Assembly: GCA_023459355.1 (NCBI GenBank)
Contig: JAEWUM010000056.1
Span: 57,817-121,816, forward strand
Direction: 5' to 3'
Source: Bacteroidota bacterium
GTDB taxonomy: Bacteria; Bacteroidota; Bacteroidia; Bacteroidales; Paludibacteraceae
Length of the DNA: 64,000 nucleotides
Part shown: positions 18,801 through 26,638 of the stretch, one piece after another
Layout: every line of letters begins with the position of its first letter
Numbering within the stretch: the first letter of the stretch is position 1
The notes under the pieces: model-generated
What the model was told of the DNA's origin: nothing
The model's input: the letters and a program-made list of their open reading frames with translations, nothing else
The model's database searches: none
Translations under genes and position numbers: made by a program

Positions 18801-18920
18801 CAACAGAAGATAAATGATAACAATGAAGTAATTTATTTAAGATCATTGGCTTCTGGTGTTTATTTCTTCCGTATTGAAAAGGATAAACAGGTCAATATGG
18901 TAAAGGTGCTGAAAAATTAA
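15831..18920 (+). CDS. Large T9SS-exported multidomain metallophosphatase
   Basis: 1029 residues, signal peptide to about LNAQ (25). Order of domains by eye: an N-terminal galactose-binding-like sandwich (about 35-225, MDFENGDVSGW), an Ig-like domain (235-330), a cohesin-like sandwich (335-480, tentative), a short CnaB/Big-like domain (485-560), an FN3-type module like the N-terminal domain of purple acid phosphatases (565-660), and a calcineurin-like phosphoesterase (660-885) with metal ligands in YGDLQ, GDIVDN, GNHEY, IHYEV and GHGHTF. The last about 80 residues are a T9SS sorting domain. It follows the GHL10 gene by 17 bp, so one mRNA is likely. The phosphate substrate is unknown; wall phosphoesters or sugar phosphates are possible. 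Confidence 0.8.
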   Translation: MKTQRLILLLMLLLCVSGVITLNAQPASGPGVDPNALLIMDFENGDVSGWTKNTINRGEKVSVELMDAEKGDPVRFGRYAVKLNWDLTAAQTNQTLACLYSPPGTAFTIPAAPKPRKIGMWIYASPECHGNIWFRLQLFSPPGSTPGAGASVVSVFGNEISYNFWTGWKYHEFDFPDGGANKALGPPSTTTPSYGMFRLLQTSSGMNGKQLTKGYFIIDNIRVTSGNVTEDTTRPVISSLTGNGTALSGATFNTGAINLSTTYSDNLSGINIQSASFTVNGIAYKADSTGFTADATSATLTGLKLRNGTHTVVAHVEDNFGNIQTSTATFTVNDPNVVATTVTLVPDAQAQVGNVFEMKVNANNSQDIKTLDITLELNQYAAVDATNGVVFAGSVTEGTYNYNTANNQLTIHLKNDHTATAVETLATIKVNISKNSNPDDVLRCTPVVATATYGDDTTGAFSLFSAFSRPVLATYNLTVLKRIVGVPGEVSVTGLNGNPIAGATVYADAVSGVTGANGIASFNFTASEQAVNMYAGKDGKYSYTHIVRTLTPKLTSIPSAIRSGTTLDPSTSKTIVWMANPATAAEPSIIKIAKKADGEGSFQQFTGITKILEFDAISSSGVAKGSKVTVTGLEPGTSYIYQVGDGTNWSATREFKTTANTNKFSFSAYGDLQATGSADMALWISAGETIESMEQKPFFSLNVGDIVDNDNNWAYHAHYSSLFDQRTGFANIDMVSGYGNHEYMGTPNADIIKFLNGHPTLEPSDKYDVAKVGDGTYASVYGNMIVIGLDWESKGGGYTASQRQTEQVKWLDEVLTAHADKTWKMITIHYEVPNTSFTPTSMATLGPVLDKHNVQVVFCGHGHTFRRVQVKNNVWTPSNYTRTGTPVQDAGTMHWQLGGMRPSDGNSLRWVLGEVDGNTIKFTVRNGSNAIVESECFTLTTVAQAPNDVDNVNSNSSIKVYPSSFTDALNVSGAENSMLQVMDITGARVYQQKINDNNEVIYLRSLASGVYFFRIEKDKQVNMVKVLKN

Positions 18921-18948
18921 AATTGTTGATATTTTCGTGTTTGGTGTT

Positions 18949-19028
18949 GTAGAGACAGGGCATGCTCTGTCTCTACAATTATTCGGCATGCTCTGTCTCT
19001 ACGATCATTCGGCGCGCCCTGTCTCTAC
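18949..19028. repeat. GTAGAGAC-type intergenic palindrome plus two half copies
   Basis: A 28-bp palindrome (GTAGAGACAG at 18949-18958, CTGTCTCTAC at 18967-18976, core nearly self-complementary) is followed by two copies of its right half at 18985-19002 and 19011-19028. The same GTAGAGAC ends occur in the perfect palindrome at 36894-36921, so this is a dispersed family. It sits between two convergent genes and may also act as their terminator. Confidence 0.8.
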
Positions 19029-19042
19029 AACGTTGTCTGATG

Positions 19043-19080
19043 TTCGTTCTTCGCTTTCCGCTTTCCGCTTTCCGCTTTTC
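19043..19080. repeat. 7-bp-period array after the serine-hydrolase stop
   Basis: About five 7-bp units (TTTCCGC repeated, read as GCGGAAA on the minus strand) run directly from the TGA stop of the serine hydrolase gene at 19079. Same array class as 1810-1858. Confidence 0.8.
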
Positions 19081-20236
19081 ACATTCTCACCGCCCCGACA
19101 ACCGCGTTTGCAACCACCGCTCTTAATCGTGTCACAGACCCTTTGTCGTCGGGATGCACCCGGTTTGTCAGCAGGATTACCGCGATTTTATGATCCGGGT
19201 CAATAACAATTGAAGTGCCGGTATAGCCGGTATGCCCGTAGGTGTTCGGCCCAAGCAGGTCTCCCTGGTTGGAAGCATACGATGAATACATGTCCCAGCC
19301 AGGTGTGCGTCCGAAAGTAGAAAAACCCGATGGCACAGTGGTCATTACTTTGACAGTAAGCGGACTTAGTACCCGTCTTCCGAAGAGTGTGCCATTATTG
19401 AGCAACATTGCGGCAAATTGAGCCAGATCTCTCGCATCCGAAAATAAACCGGCATTACCTGAAATACCTTGTTTTAGTACGCGTGCCAACGGATCGTGAA
19501 CTTTGCCCAGTAAAACCTGATTGTCAGGTTGTTTTTCCGTTGGAGCAACTTGTTTCAGTTTGATTTCTTCAGGAAGATAGTCTGTGTTTCTCATGCCTAA
19601 CACCTTAAAAATGTTTTCATTAGCGAATTCACGCAAACTTTGATTGCTTACTTTTTCTATGATATGTTGTAATGTGATGAAATTCAGGCAGCTGTATTTG
19701 AACTCTTCACCTGGTTTGACATTTCTCTTCGCAGATGCAATGTGCTGGATTAAAACATTCGGATTTTCAGCAAGTTTTTTTTCCAGTAATTCAACCGAAG
19801 CGTAAGGAGGTAAACCTGATGTGTGTGTTAGTAAATGTATGATCTGAATTTCATCGTTAAACTCAGGGATATACATTGAAACCGGATCGTTTAGTCTGAT
19901 TTTACCTCTCTCTACTAATATCATCACGGATGTTGCAGTAGAAACCGGTTTGGTCAACGATGCCACGTCGAAAATGGTATTGGTTCTCATCGGGACGGTG
20001 TCAGGATAAATATCTTTGTTTCCGTAAGCTTTCAAATACACCATGCTGTTTTGATGTACGACTGCCAGCACGGCACCCGGTATCTCTTTGTCAGCTATAG
20101 CCTGATTAATAGCTTCATCGGCATATCGCAACAGATGCCTGTCAATCCTCATGGATTCAATTGAATCACATTTGCAATTTTGTCCGAAAACCGGTAATCC
20201 GCCGACTAGTATCAGAATAAAAAGAATCTGTTTCAT
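19079..20236 (-). CDS. Serine hydrolase of the beta-lactamase/AmiE-like family
   Basis: 385 residues with a signal peptide (to about PVFGQ, 19). It carries the S12 nucleophile motif SLTK, a Tyr-containing second motif YSCLN where most relatives have YSxxNF, and HTGYTG as the third motif. In B. subtilis a protein of this family, AmiE (YbbE), is encoded in the murQ-nagZ-namZ operon and removes stem peptides from MurNAc. Here it ends the minus-strand run murQ, GH20, SpoIID, serine hydrolase, so the same periplasmic amidase role is inferred rather than antibiotic resistance. There is a 56-bp gap to the SpoIID-type gene upstream. Its gene ends in a repeat array. Confidence 0.8.
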   Translation of the reverse strand: MKQILFILILVGGLPVFGQNCKCDSIESMRIDRHLLRYADEAINQAIADKEIPGAVLAVVHQNSMVYLKAYGNKDIYPDTVPMRTNTIFDVASLTKPVSTATSVMILVERGKIRLNDPVSMYIPEFNDEIQIIHLLTHTSGLPPYASVELLEKKLAENPNVLIQHIASAKRNVKPGEEFKYSCLNFITLQHIIEKVSNQSLREFANENIFKVLGMRNTDYLPEEIKLKQVAPTEKQPDNQVLLGKVHDPLARVLKQGISGNAGLFSDARDLAQFAAMLLNNGTLFGRRVLSPLTVKVMTTVPSGFSTFGRTPGWDMYSSYASNQGDLLGPNTYGHTGYTGTSIVIDPDHKIAVILLTNRVHPDDKGSVTRLRAVVANAVVGAVRM

Positions 20237-20292
20237 GTGTGTTTTTTTTTGACAGGATTAACATGTATTTTCTGTTAATTCTTTCTGATTTT

Positions 20293-21642
20293 TTAATATA
20301 TCTTTTCCAGTGTTGAAGAAGGGAAATAATGTGTCAGAATTTCCTGATAAGTATACCCTTTTGTGCTCATCACCGCTGCGCCAATCTGACACAAACCGAC
20401 TCCATGTCCCCAGCCGGCTCCTTTCAATACAAATGTTTCCGGTACATGATTCTCTTTTTCAGCCGGCATTTTCTTTTCTACAACAAAAGCCGAACTGTAT
20501 AAATGAGATTTCGAGAGAGTTTTGCGTATTTCCAGTTCTTTGCCAATGGTTATACTCTTTTTGCTGCCTACGATTTTCAAACGGATAATCCTGCCTGAAA
20601 CGCCTCTTTCGATGGGAATTAAATCGAGTACATCACCAACATCAATGCCGACTTTCTTCCATAATAATTCCTTGATTTCTGCTTGTGTAAGTTTGGTTTC
20701 CCAGCGGTAAAAATCAGGGGTTTCCTGATCGTAGTTGTTCAGCATCTGGGATAAAATGACTTTATCATCGGTGTTGCAAAATGCTTCGGGCTTGGTTAAT
20801 ATCCATCTTGCTGCATTTTCTTCGATGCTTAAATCCATGTTGTAGCCTGTTGGTGCTGCGGGATTGTCAATTACTTTGACCAGATACGGATGATGCACCG
20901 GCTCCCATACATTTTCAAAAAGTTCGGTTACACCACCGCAACATTTGTAAAAACGGGCATCGCAAACCTTGTTGTTGTAGGTCAGTACTTCGCCTCGGGT
21001 GATTTGCAGCGCCTTGTAAACCTGCTCCGACGAAACCATGGTGATGCCCTGGTAGCGCTGACAATGGTCATCGGCGCATACATCAAAACGGTCGTGGTCT
21101 TCGCGGTCATACCATCGGATGTAGCCATCTTCGTTTTTGATGATGGGCGTATAGCCGGCACTTTTCACTTCTTTGCTTTTTTCGAGTTGAGCAATCAGCC
21201 AGCTCCGTGAAATAACGGCATGCGCTTTCAGTAGTTCATCTGAAGAGGTTGAACTCATTTCCGAAGAAATCACGCTGAGCAGGTATTCTTCGAGCGAAAG
21301 AATATTGACTGCTGTGAGCTTTCCTTTATCGGCATAGAACTTTAATTTCCCCCTGAATCGCTGATTTTCTGCTCTTTCCCAATGAAACTGCACACCGATT
21401 ATCACATCATATAAATCAAAATCATCGGCATCTTCTTGGTTAGGCTCGAAAATTACAGCATCCTGGTATGTGTGTTGTTCTCCGTTGATTTGCAAAGTAA
21501 ATGTACTTTCATCAGTAACCCTGACTTCTCCTTCCTGATTGGAAAAAGTCACTCCGGTATCAGTTTGAGAGAAAGTGCCATTCAGTTTGAAACGGATGGT
21601 TTCGGCGGATAATATCCCGACTTCTATGGTTGGTGTTTGCAT
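20293..21642 (-). CDS. SpoIID/LytB-domain protein (lytic transglycosylase type), no signal peptide
   Basis: 449 residues. The SpoIID core is clear: LEEYLLSVISSEM with the likely catalytic Glu, then LLKAHAVISRSWL, a central CDARFYKCCGG block, and the C-terminal GWGHGVGLCQIGAAVM...YTYQEILTHYF. SpoIID of Bacillus is a lytic transglycosylase that cuts only peptide-free glycan. The protein starts MQTPTIEVGIL without any signal peptide or membrane helix, and no in-frame ATG upstream offers one, so a cytoplasmic location is predicted, which is odd for a murein enzyme. The start is 17 bp after the GH20 stop. Presence of a SpoIID domain does not imply sporulation. It would pair well with the amidases in this island. 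Confidence 0.83.
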   Translation of the reverse strand: MQTPTIEVGILSAETIRFKLNGTFSQTDTGVTFSNQEGEVRVTDESTFTLQINGEQHTYQDAVIFEPNQEDADDFDLYDVIIGVQFHWERAENQRFRGKLKFYADKGKLTAVNILSLEEYLLSVISSEMSSTSSDELLKAHAVISRSWLIAQLEKSKEVKSAGYTPIIKNEDGYIRWYDREDHDRFDVCADDHCQRYQGITMVSSEQVYKALQITRGEVLTYNNKVCDARFYKCCGGVTELFENVWEPVHHPYLVKVIDNPAAPTGYNMDLSIEENAARWILTKPEAFCNTDDKVILSQMLNNYDQETPDFYRWETKLTQAEIKELLWKKVGIDVGDVLDLIPIERGVSGRIIRLKIVGSKKSITIGKELEIRKTLSKSHLYSSAFVVEKKMPAEKENHVPETFVLKGAGWGHGVGLCQIGAAVMSTKGYTYQEILTHYFPSSTLEKIY

Positions 21643-21659
21643 GTTATTAGGCTGTTGAT

Positions 21660-24152
21660 TTATTCGTATTGTTGCGTGATGGTGATACTTGATTTTCCTA
21701 AGTAGAAAGTTTTCGCTTTCAGGGTTTTGGCCTCACTGGCAACCGGTTCAGTCCAAAGCGTTGATTCACTTGTCGGTTCACTACCATCAGTTGTATAACG
21801 TATTTCGGCTTCCGGAATTGTTCCATTGGCATATAAGAAACCATCTTTCACGATGATTCCCGGAGGTGCTACCCTGAAATCGATGCCTTTGGCTGCTAAT
21901 CGGGGCAGTTCGAGGAATGCAATTTGCGCATTGTATCTGAGGAGGGCCTTTTCGTACATCAGGTTGTTATTTTCCAGCGACCATGCCGGTTGGGTGTTCC
22001 ATGCCCTTTCTATCAGTCCGAACATCTTCGGAAATAAGTAATAACCAATCTGATCGAAGCTGTGGATGGTTTCCGACCACAGTTGTCCCTGCAAACCTTT
22101 AATCTGATTACGTGCTTCTTTCTTCAGCGGGACTTTGTTTTTGTGTATGTTGAAAATGTCGACCGGGTCGCCCGTTCTGTTGCGTCTGACTGATTTATAG
22201 ATGTCATAGGGTAGCATATCGAAAGAATTGTATTCATTCACGTAGCCGCCCCAGTTCAATCCATCTTCTTGCTGATGGTTGCAATACAGCAAGTCGAAAT
22301 AGAAGTTGGAGACATTGCAAAGGATGACCGGATAGCCGGCATTGGCTAATTTATAGATGATTTCATCGCCACCCCAATCGGGAACCGTGTTCCATGTGTA
22401 GCTGAGTATGTTGCTGTCTTTAAAGCGTTCATTCGCGGTATGACCGGGTTTCATGGCGACTTCTTCCCAGCCGGCAGGTTGAATGCCTCTTGATGCAAGC
22501 ATCGGGATGACTTGTTCCAGAAAATAATCTTTCAATTCACGGATTTCTGTCATGCCTTTTTCCTGCATAAACTGATGGCAAACAGCAGAGCCTTCCCATG
22601 CACCACGGGGTACTTCATCTCCGCCGATGTGGAAAACGTCCAGTCTGAGTCCGGCATCTCGATACATCTTGTGAATTTCATCGATTACTTTTTCGATGAA
22701 ACGATAGGATGAAGGCATGGCAACGTTAATCACATTGTCGGTATAATGCTGTGCAGAAACGTATTTCGAGGTGTCTGCAAAATCAATCAGGAGGTATTCT
22801 TCAGCTTTGACTTTATCAGTATTGATGTATTTGTGGTAACGGGCATTCATGGCCTTGATTGCAGCGCGCGAATGTCCGGGGATATCCACTTCCGGAATAA
22901 TACGGACGTGGCGTTTGGCGGCATATTGTAAGATGTCGATAAAATCCTGTCGTGTGTAAAACCCGTTGGCCAGACTTGCCGTGTCGTTTGCATTCCAACC
23001 CCATCCGTACATGGGGTATAGGCAGGTGGATTCATCGGTCGTGTGTCCCCTGCGTGATCCCACTTCGGTCAGTTCTTCTAATCCCGGAATTTCGATGCGC
23101 CAACCTTCGTCGTCGGTCAGGTGCATGTGTAGCACGTTGATTTTGTAGGCCGACAAATAATCAATCAATTTGTAAACATGATGTTTTTTTGTGAAATTGC
23201 GCGAAACATCCAGCATCACACCCCTGTAATCCGCATCCGGATAATCGGTTATGTGCATGTTGTCAAACTCTGCCGGTAGTTTGCCTGCATTTCCAAGCAG
23301 GTTTGTCAGGGTTTGACAAGCATTGAAAACCCCATGAGCAGTACTGCCAGCAAGCACAATATGCTTGTCCTGCATGCTGATTTCATAATACTCCTGCGGA
23401 TCATCTTCCGGTAATTTCTTTAATTCGACTACTGTTTCTCCCTGTTCTGAAAATGTGCAGTTAAAAATGTTTGATAAAGTGTTCTTGAACAAATCAGCTT
23501 CATGCTCAAATGCTTTGTCCCATTTTAGCTTGATGTTTGTTGAAAATATAGCTTTCCCGGGTTTTTTATCCATTTGTTTTACAGTTGGAAAGATGTCGGT
23601 GAGCTCCGGCTTAATTTTTTTGCTGAAAAAGGCATTTTGTTCATACAGATAAGCACCATCCGCGTAGGGCAAATCCTTTCCCGGACGTTTGTACTGTTCC
23701 GCTTTGGTAAAAGGTTTGACAGTGACCGGAATGCTGATAGGTTCTTTTTCTTTGCCATTTTTATCCTTAAAAACAAGGTAGGCAGCTTCCGGACCGCGAG
23801 CTTCCCGTACAACGCTGCCTTTGTGGCGACAGGTAAAATATAAGGTTTCACCCGATTTCAGAGCCTGAAAATGTTCAGTCGGACTCATTTTCTGAAAACT
23901 TCCCACGATGCGTTCCAGTTTGAGTGGATCGTTTTCTTCGTTTATCGGGACAACCGTCATAATCGTGTAGTAGATATCCCAGTTGTTTTTCAGCGTTCTT
24001 TTGCTTGTGTTCGTGATGTGGAAAGTGCTTTCCATGATGCCCAGTTCAATGCCGTTTTGTCCCATTTCCCAGGTGATGTAGACAGGAGTTTTAACGGTAT
24101 TACATCCCATGAGCAAAACCATAAGCATAGATATTAAATATGTGTTCTTCAT
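21660..24152 (-). CDS. GH20 beta-N-acetylhexosaminidase lipoprotein
   Basis: 830 residues with a lipoprotein signal (LMVLLMGC, Cys17). An N-terminal carbohydrate-binding sandwich (VYITWEMGQNGIELGI...) leads to a GH20b domain and the GH20 barrel: LDVSRNFT, HLTDDEGWRIE, IPEVDIPGHSRA and HIGGDEVPRG with the catalytic Asp-Glu pair. A C-terminal chitobiase-like module (IRYTTDGSEPTSES) ends the protein. It removes terminal GlcNAc (or GalNAc) from glycans. No GH3 NagZ is present in the window, so this enzyme is the obvious candidate for taking GlcNAc off GlcNAc-MurNAc products outside the cytoplasm. The gene follows murQ (162-bp gap) and precedes the SpoIID gene (17 bp). Confidence 0.9.
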   Translation of the reverse strand: MKNTYLISMLMVLLMGCNTVKTPVYITWEMGQNGIELGIMESTFHITNTSKRTLKNNWDIYYTIMTVVPINEENDPLKLERIVGSFQKMSPTEHFQALKSGETLYFTCRHKGSVVREARGPEAAYLVFKDKNGKEKEPISIPVTVKPFTKAEQYKRPGKDLPYADGAYLYEQNAFFSKKIKPELTDIFPTVKQMDKKPGKAIFSTNIKLKWDKAFEHEADLFKNTLSNIFNCTFSEQGETVVELKKLPEDDPQEYYEISMQDKHIVLAGSTAHGVFNACQTLTNLLGNAGKLPAEFDNMHITDYPDADYRGVMLDVSRNFTKKHHVYKLIDYLSAYKINVLHMHLTDDEGWRIEIPGLEELTEVGSRRGHTTDESTCLYPMYGWGWNANDTASLANGFYTRQDFIDILQYAAKRHVRIIPEVDIPGHSRAAIKAMNARYHKYINTDKVKAEEYLLIDFADTSKYVSAQHYTDNVINVAMPSSYRFIEKVIDEIHKMYRDAGLRLDVFHIGGDEVPRGAWEGSAVCHQFMQEKGMTEIRELKDYFLEQVIPMLASRGIQPAGWEEVAMKPGHTANERFKDSNILSYTWNTVPDWGGDEIIYKLANAGYPVILCNVSNFYFDLLYCNHQQEDGLNWGGYVNEYNSFDMLPYDIYKSVRRNRTGDPVDIFNIHKNKVPLKKEARNQIKGLQGQLWSETIHSFDQIGYYLFPKMFGLIERAWNTQPAWSLENNNLMYEKALLRYNAQIAFLELPRLAAKGIDFRVAPPGIIVKDGFLYANGTIPEAEIRYTTDGSEPTSESTLWTEPVASEAKTLKAKTFYLGKSSITITQQYE

Positions 24153-24317
24153 GTTTTTAAAGGATTTTATAAAGGTCTACGGTCTATAGTCGGGTAGCTT
24201 CCTACGGAAGCTAAACCCCCAAAAACGGTTTTCCGCTCTTCATTATCAGGGCGCAAGCATTACGCCCCTCCGCTCTCCGCTCTCCGCTCTCCATTTTCCG
24301 CTATTCACTAACCACTA
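24153..24317. repeat. murQ-GH20 gap with hairpin and 7-bp-period array
   Basis: From the TAG stop of murQ (24315-24317) down to about 24268 the minus strand reads TAGTGGT, TAGTGAA, TAGCGGA, AAATGGA and three GAGCGGA units, a 7-bp array. Further on lies a small hairpin (TAGCTTCC, 24195-24202, with 24206-24213). No ORF is seen. The array sits inside what otherwise looks like one operon. Confidence 0.8.
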
Positions 24318-25118
24318 TTTATACGCATCCAACACCTTTTTCACAGACCCATATTTCAACAGCAGTTCCCTGGCTTCTTCTTTTGGCAGACCAAGTTCTT
24401 CAACAATCATGCGGGTACCTCTTTCTATCAGTTTCTTGTTCGTAAGCTGCATGTTAATCATTTTATTGCCTTTTACACGACCCATTTTGATCATCAGGGT
24501 CGTTGATATCATGTTCAGAATTAACTTCTGCGCCGATCCGGCTTTCAGGCGGGTGCTTCCGGTCACAAACTCCGGTCCTACCACCGCTTCTATCGGGTAC
24601 TCGGCAGCCAATGCCAAAGGCGATCCCGGGTTGCAGGTGATGCAACCTGTCAGCAAACCTTCTTCCCGTGCTTTTTTAATGCCTCCGATGACATAAGGTG
24701 TTGTTCCCGAAGCCGCAATGCCAATCAGGGTGTCTGTTTTGTTAATCTGAAATGCTTCCAGGTCTTTCCATGCTTGTTCGGTGTTGTCTTCCGCCGCTTC
24801 AACTGCACTCCGCAATGCCTTGTCTCCTCCTGCAATCAAGCCAATGATGATGCCGGGTGTAACACCAAAAGTGGGAGGAATTTCCGAGGCATCAAGTACG
24901 CCCAGACGACCACTCGTGCCGGCTCCGATGTAGAAAACGCGACCGCCAAGGGGCATTCTTTCTAAAATTTTGTCAATTAGTTGTTCGATTTGCGGTATGA
25001 CTTTTTGGATGGCCAAATGAATTTTGGCATCTTCCTCGTTGATGCCGGTTAGAAGTTCATTTACGCTCATTTTGTCCAAATGCGCAAAGCGTGACGGGGA
25101 TTCTGTTATGTTTTCCAT
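24315..25118 (-). CDS. murQ: N-acetylmuramic acid 6-phosphate etherase
   Basis: 267 residues, cytoplasmic SIS-domain lyase. It shows the family blocks FYIGAGTSGRLGVLDASEIPPTFG, AAEDNTEQAW, GIAASGTTPYV, and GPEFVTGSTRLKAGSAQK; the Glu of ASEIPP and of AAEDN are the usual catalytic positions. MurQ splits MurNAc-6-P into GlcNAc-6-P and D-lactate. The length is shorter than the roughly 300 residues of E. coli MurQ and ends soon after the EELGLPKEEAREL helix. No MurR-type repressor is adjacent. Directly upstream is a good bacteroidal promoter, making murQ the first gene of the run that includes GH20, SpoIID and the serine hydrolase. Confidence 0.95.
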   Translation of the reverse strand: MENITESPSRFAHLDKMSVNELLTGINEEDAKIHLAIQKVIPQIEQLIDKILERMPLGGRVFYIGAGTSGRLGVLDASEIPPTFGVTPGIIIGLIAGGDKALRSAVEAAEDNTEQAWKDLEAFQINKTDTLIGIAASGTTPYVIGGIKKAREEGLLTGCITCNPGSPLALAAEYPIEAVVGPEFVTGSTRLKAGSAQKLILNMISTTLMIKMGRVKGNKMINMQLTNKKLIERGTRMIVEELGLPKEEARELLLKYGSVKKVLDAYK

Positions 25119-25199
25119 CGTGTTGTTATTTTAATACTTATTTTAAAGTTTTTATTCAATTTTTGATTTGAAAATTAATATTGTGGATTTTTAACGTTG

Positions 25200-25230
25200 C
25201 AAAAATAGCAAAATTACGTCAAAAAAACAA
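25200..25230 (-). promoter_or_regulatory. murQ: Promoter for the murQ run
   Basis: On the minus strand TTG (25230-25228), 20-bp spacer, TATTTTTG (25207-25200). It lies about 80 nt upstream of the murQ ATG in the 316-bp divergent gap 25119-25434, which otherwise shows only AT-rich sequence. Confidence 0.6.
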
Positions 25231-25298
25231 CTAAAACACTGAAAAAAAGGACAATTATTGTAGTTGTTTAACTCATTTCAAGGTAGTATAACAAATGG

Positions 25299-25327
25299 TT
25301 GTTTTCAGATTTAATTTTCTACTTTTG
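25299..25327 (+). promoter_or_regulatory. Promoter for the second namZ gene
   Basis: TTG (25299-25301), 18-bp spacer and TACTTTTG (25320-25327) on the plus strand, back-to-back with the murQ promoter. The predicted leader is about 100 nt; part of it (25357-25390) loosely resembles the shared repeat at 52293-52336. Confidence 0.5.
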
Positions 25328-25434
25328 TCAACTGAATAAAGCTTGTTTATTTGAGCTTATGTGGACTCATGTGTCTTATATGGTTAAATATTGATTCTTT
25401 ATTGTTTTAACTGATATATTATTTTTTGAACATC

Positions 25435-26604
25435 ATGAAAAAAACACCTCTTATCTTATTACTCTTCATTAGCCTTGTTGTCGTTTTACAGGCGCAGGAA
25501 TATCCGGCTGTCGTTGGAGCTGCCAGAACCGATGCTTATTTCCCGCTTTTACAAGGTCAGCGGGTCGCTCTTTTTTCCAATCATACCGGGATGGTTGGAG
25601 ATAAACATACGCTTGATGTCTTAATCGAAAATAAAGTAAATGTCACAGCTGTCTTCTCTCCCGAACATGGATTCAGAGGTGATGCCGGTGCCGGCGATCA
25701 TGTTGCCAGTTCGGTAGATGATAAAACAGGTGTACCCATTCTTTCTCTTTATGATGGGGATGCAGGTAAGCCATCGAAGGAGAGCATGCGTAAGTTTGAT
25801 GTGCTTGTTGTCGATATACAGGATGTTGGGTTACGATATTATACGTATTACATTTCAATGGTTAAACTGATGGATGCCTGTGCTGAAAGCCGGAAATCAA
25901 TGATTGTGCTGGATCGCCCGAATCCGAACGGGCACTATGTGGATGGTCCCATTCTGGATATGAAGCATAAATCAGGAGTGGGTTGGTTGCCTATACCGGT
26001 GGTGCATGGCATGACGCTCGGGGAGCTTGCACAAATGGTTAATGGTGAAAAATGGTTACCCGAGAATCGCGTGTGCAAACTGACCGTGATACCCTGTCTG
26101 AATTACACGCACCAAACACTTTACAGGCTTCCTATCCCGCCGTCACCCAATCTGCCGAATATGACCGCTGTTTATTTGTATCCTTCCATTTGTTATTTTG
26201 AAGCGACTCCGGTCAGTCTGGGGCGTGGAACTGACTTACCGTTTCAGATATACGGTCACCCGAATATGCTTGGTTATGATTTTACCTTCACGCCGCGTAG
26301 TATGAAATCAGCCCTCAATCCGCCACAAAAAGACAGGTTGTGTTATGGTGTGAATCTTTCGGGTCTTGCTGATGAAGTGATCTGGAAAAAAGGAATAGAT
26401 TTGAGCTATCTGATTGAAGCTTACCGGAATCTAAATATGGATGATTATTTCTTTCGCTCATTTTTCGAAAAACTCATTGGTGTTGATTATGTCCGTAAAA
26501 TGATTATTCAGGGAAAAAGTGCCGACGAAATCAAAGCAATGTGGAAAGGTGATGTGGAGAAGTTTAAACAACAAAGAAAAAAATACCTGCTATACTCTGA
26601 GTAA
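25435..26604 (+). CDS. namZ: NamZ-type exo-beta-N-acetylmuramidase (DUF1343/GH171), canonical subtype
   Basis: 389 residues from the ATG at 25435; an in-frame TTG at 25426 is less likely. Signal peptide MKKTPLILLLFISLVVVLQAQ. All canonical blocks are present: SPEHGFRGDAGAGDHV (EHG at 77-79), VVDIQDVGLRYYTY, LDRPNPNG, PPSPNLPN and SLGRGTDLPFQ. This is the form closest to the B. subtilis enzyme that releases MurNAc from non-reducing ends. It is divergently transcribed from murQ and followed after 34 bp by the sodium symporter, which could import the released sugar. The stop codon lies in the first unit of a 7-bp array. Confidence 0.9.
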   Translation: MKKTPLILLLFISLVVVLQAQEYPAVVGAARTDAYFPLLQGQRVALFSNHTGMVGDKHTLDVLIENKVNVTAVFSPEHGFRGDAGAGDHVASSVDDKTGVPILSLYDGDAGKPSKESMRKFDVLVVDIQDVGLRYYTYYISMVKLMDACAESRKSMIVLDRPNPNGHYVDGPILDMKHKSGVGWLPIPVVHGMTLGELAQMVNGEKWLPENRVCKLTVIPCLNYTHQTLYRLPIPPSPNLPNMTAVYLYPSICYFEATPVSLGRGTDLPFQIYGHPNMLGYDFTFTPRSMKSALNPPQKDRLCYGVNLSGLADEVIWKKGIDLSYLIEAYRNLNMDDYFFRSFFEKLIGVDYVRKMIIQGKSADEIKAMWKGDVEKFKQQRKKYLLYSE

Positions 26605-26635
26605 ATCGTTCAATGTAAATCGTAAATTGTAATTG
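26601..26635. repeat. 7-bp-period array at the namZ stop
   Basis: Five 7-bp units: GTAAATC, GTTCAAT, GTAAATC, GTAAATT, GTAATTG. The TAA stop of the muramidase gene is inside the first unit, and the array fills nearly the whole gap to the symporter start at 26639. Confidence 0.75.
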
Positions 26636-26638
26636 CCC

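Noticed and set aside
19079..20236. Beta-lactamase resistance gene
   Set aside because: The S12 family is broad, the second motif is atypical and the context is murQ-GH20-SpoIID, matching AmiE-like murein enzymes rather than resistance.
20293..21642. SpoIID domain and SpmAB protein (60216-61448) as signs of sporulation
   Set aside because: Both families are widespread in non-sporulating Bacteroidota; no other sporulation gene is present.
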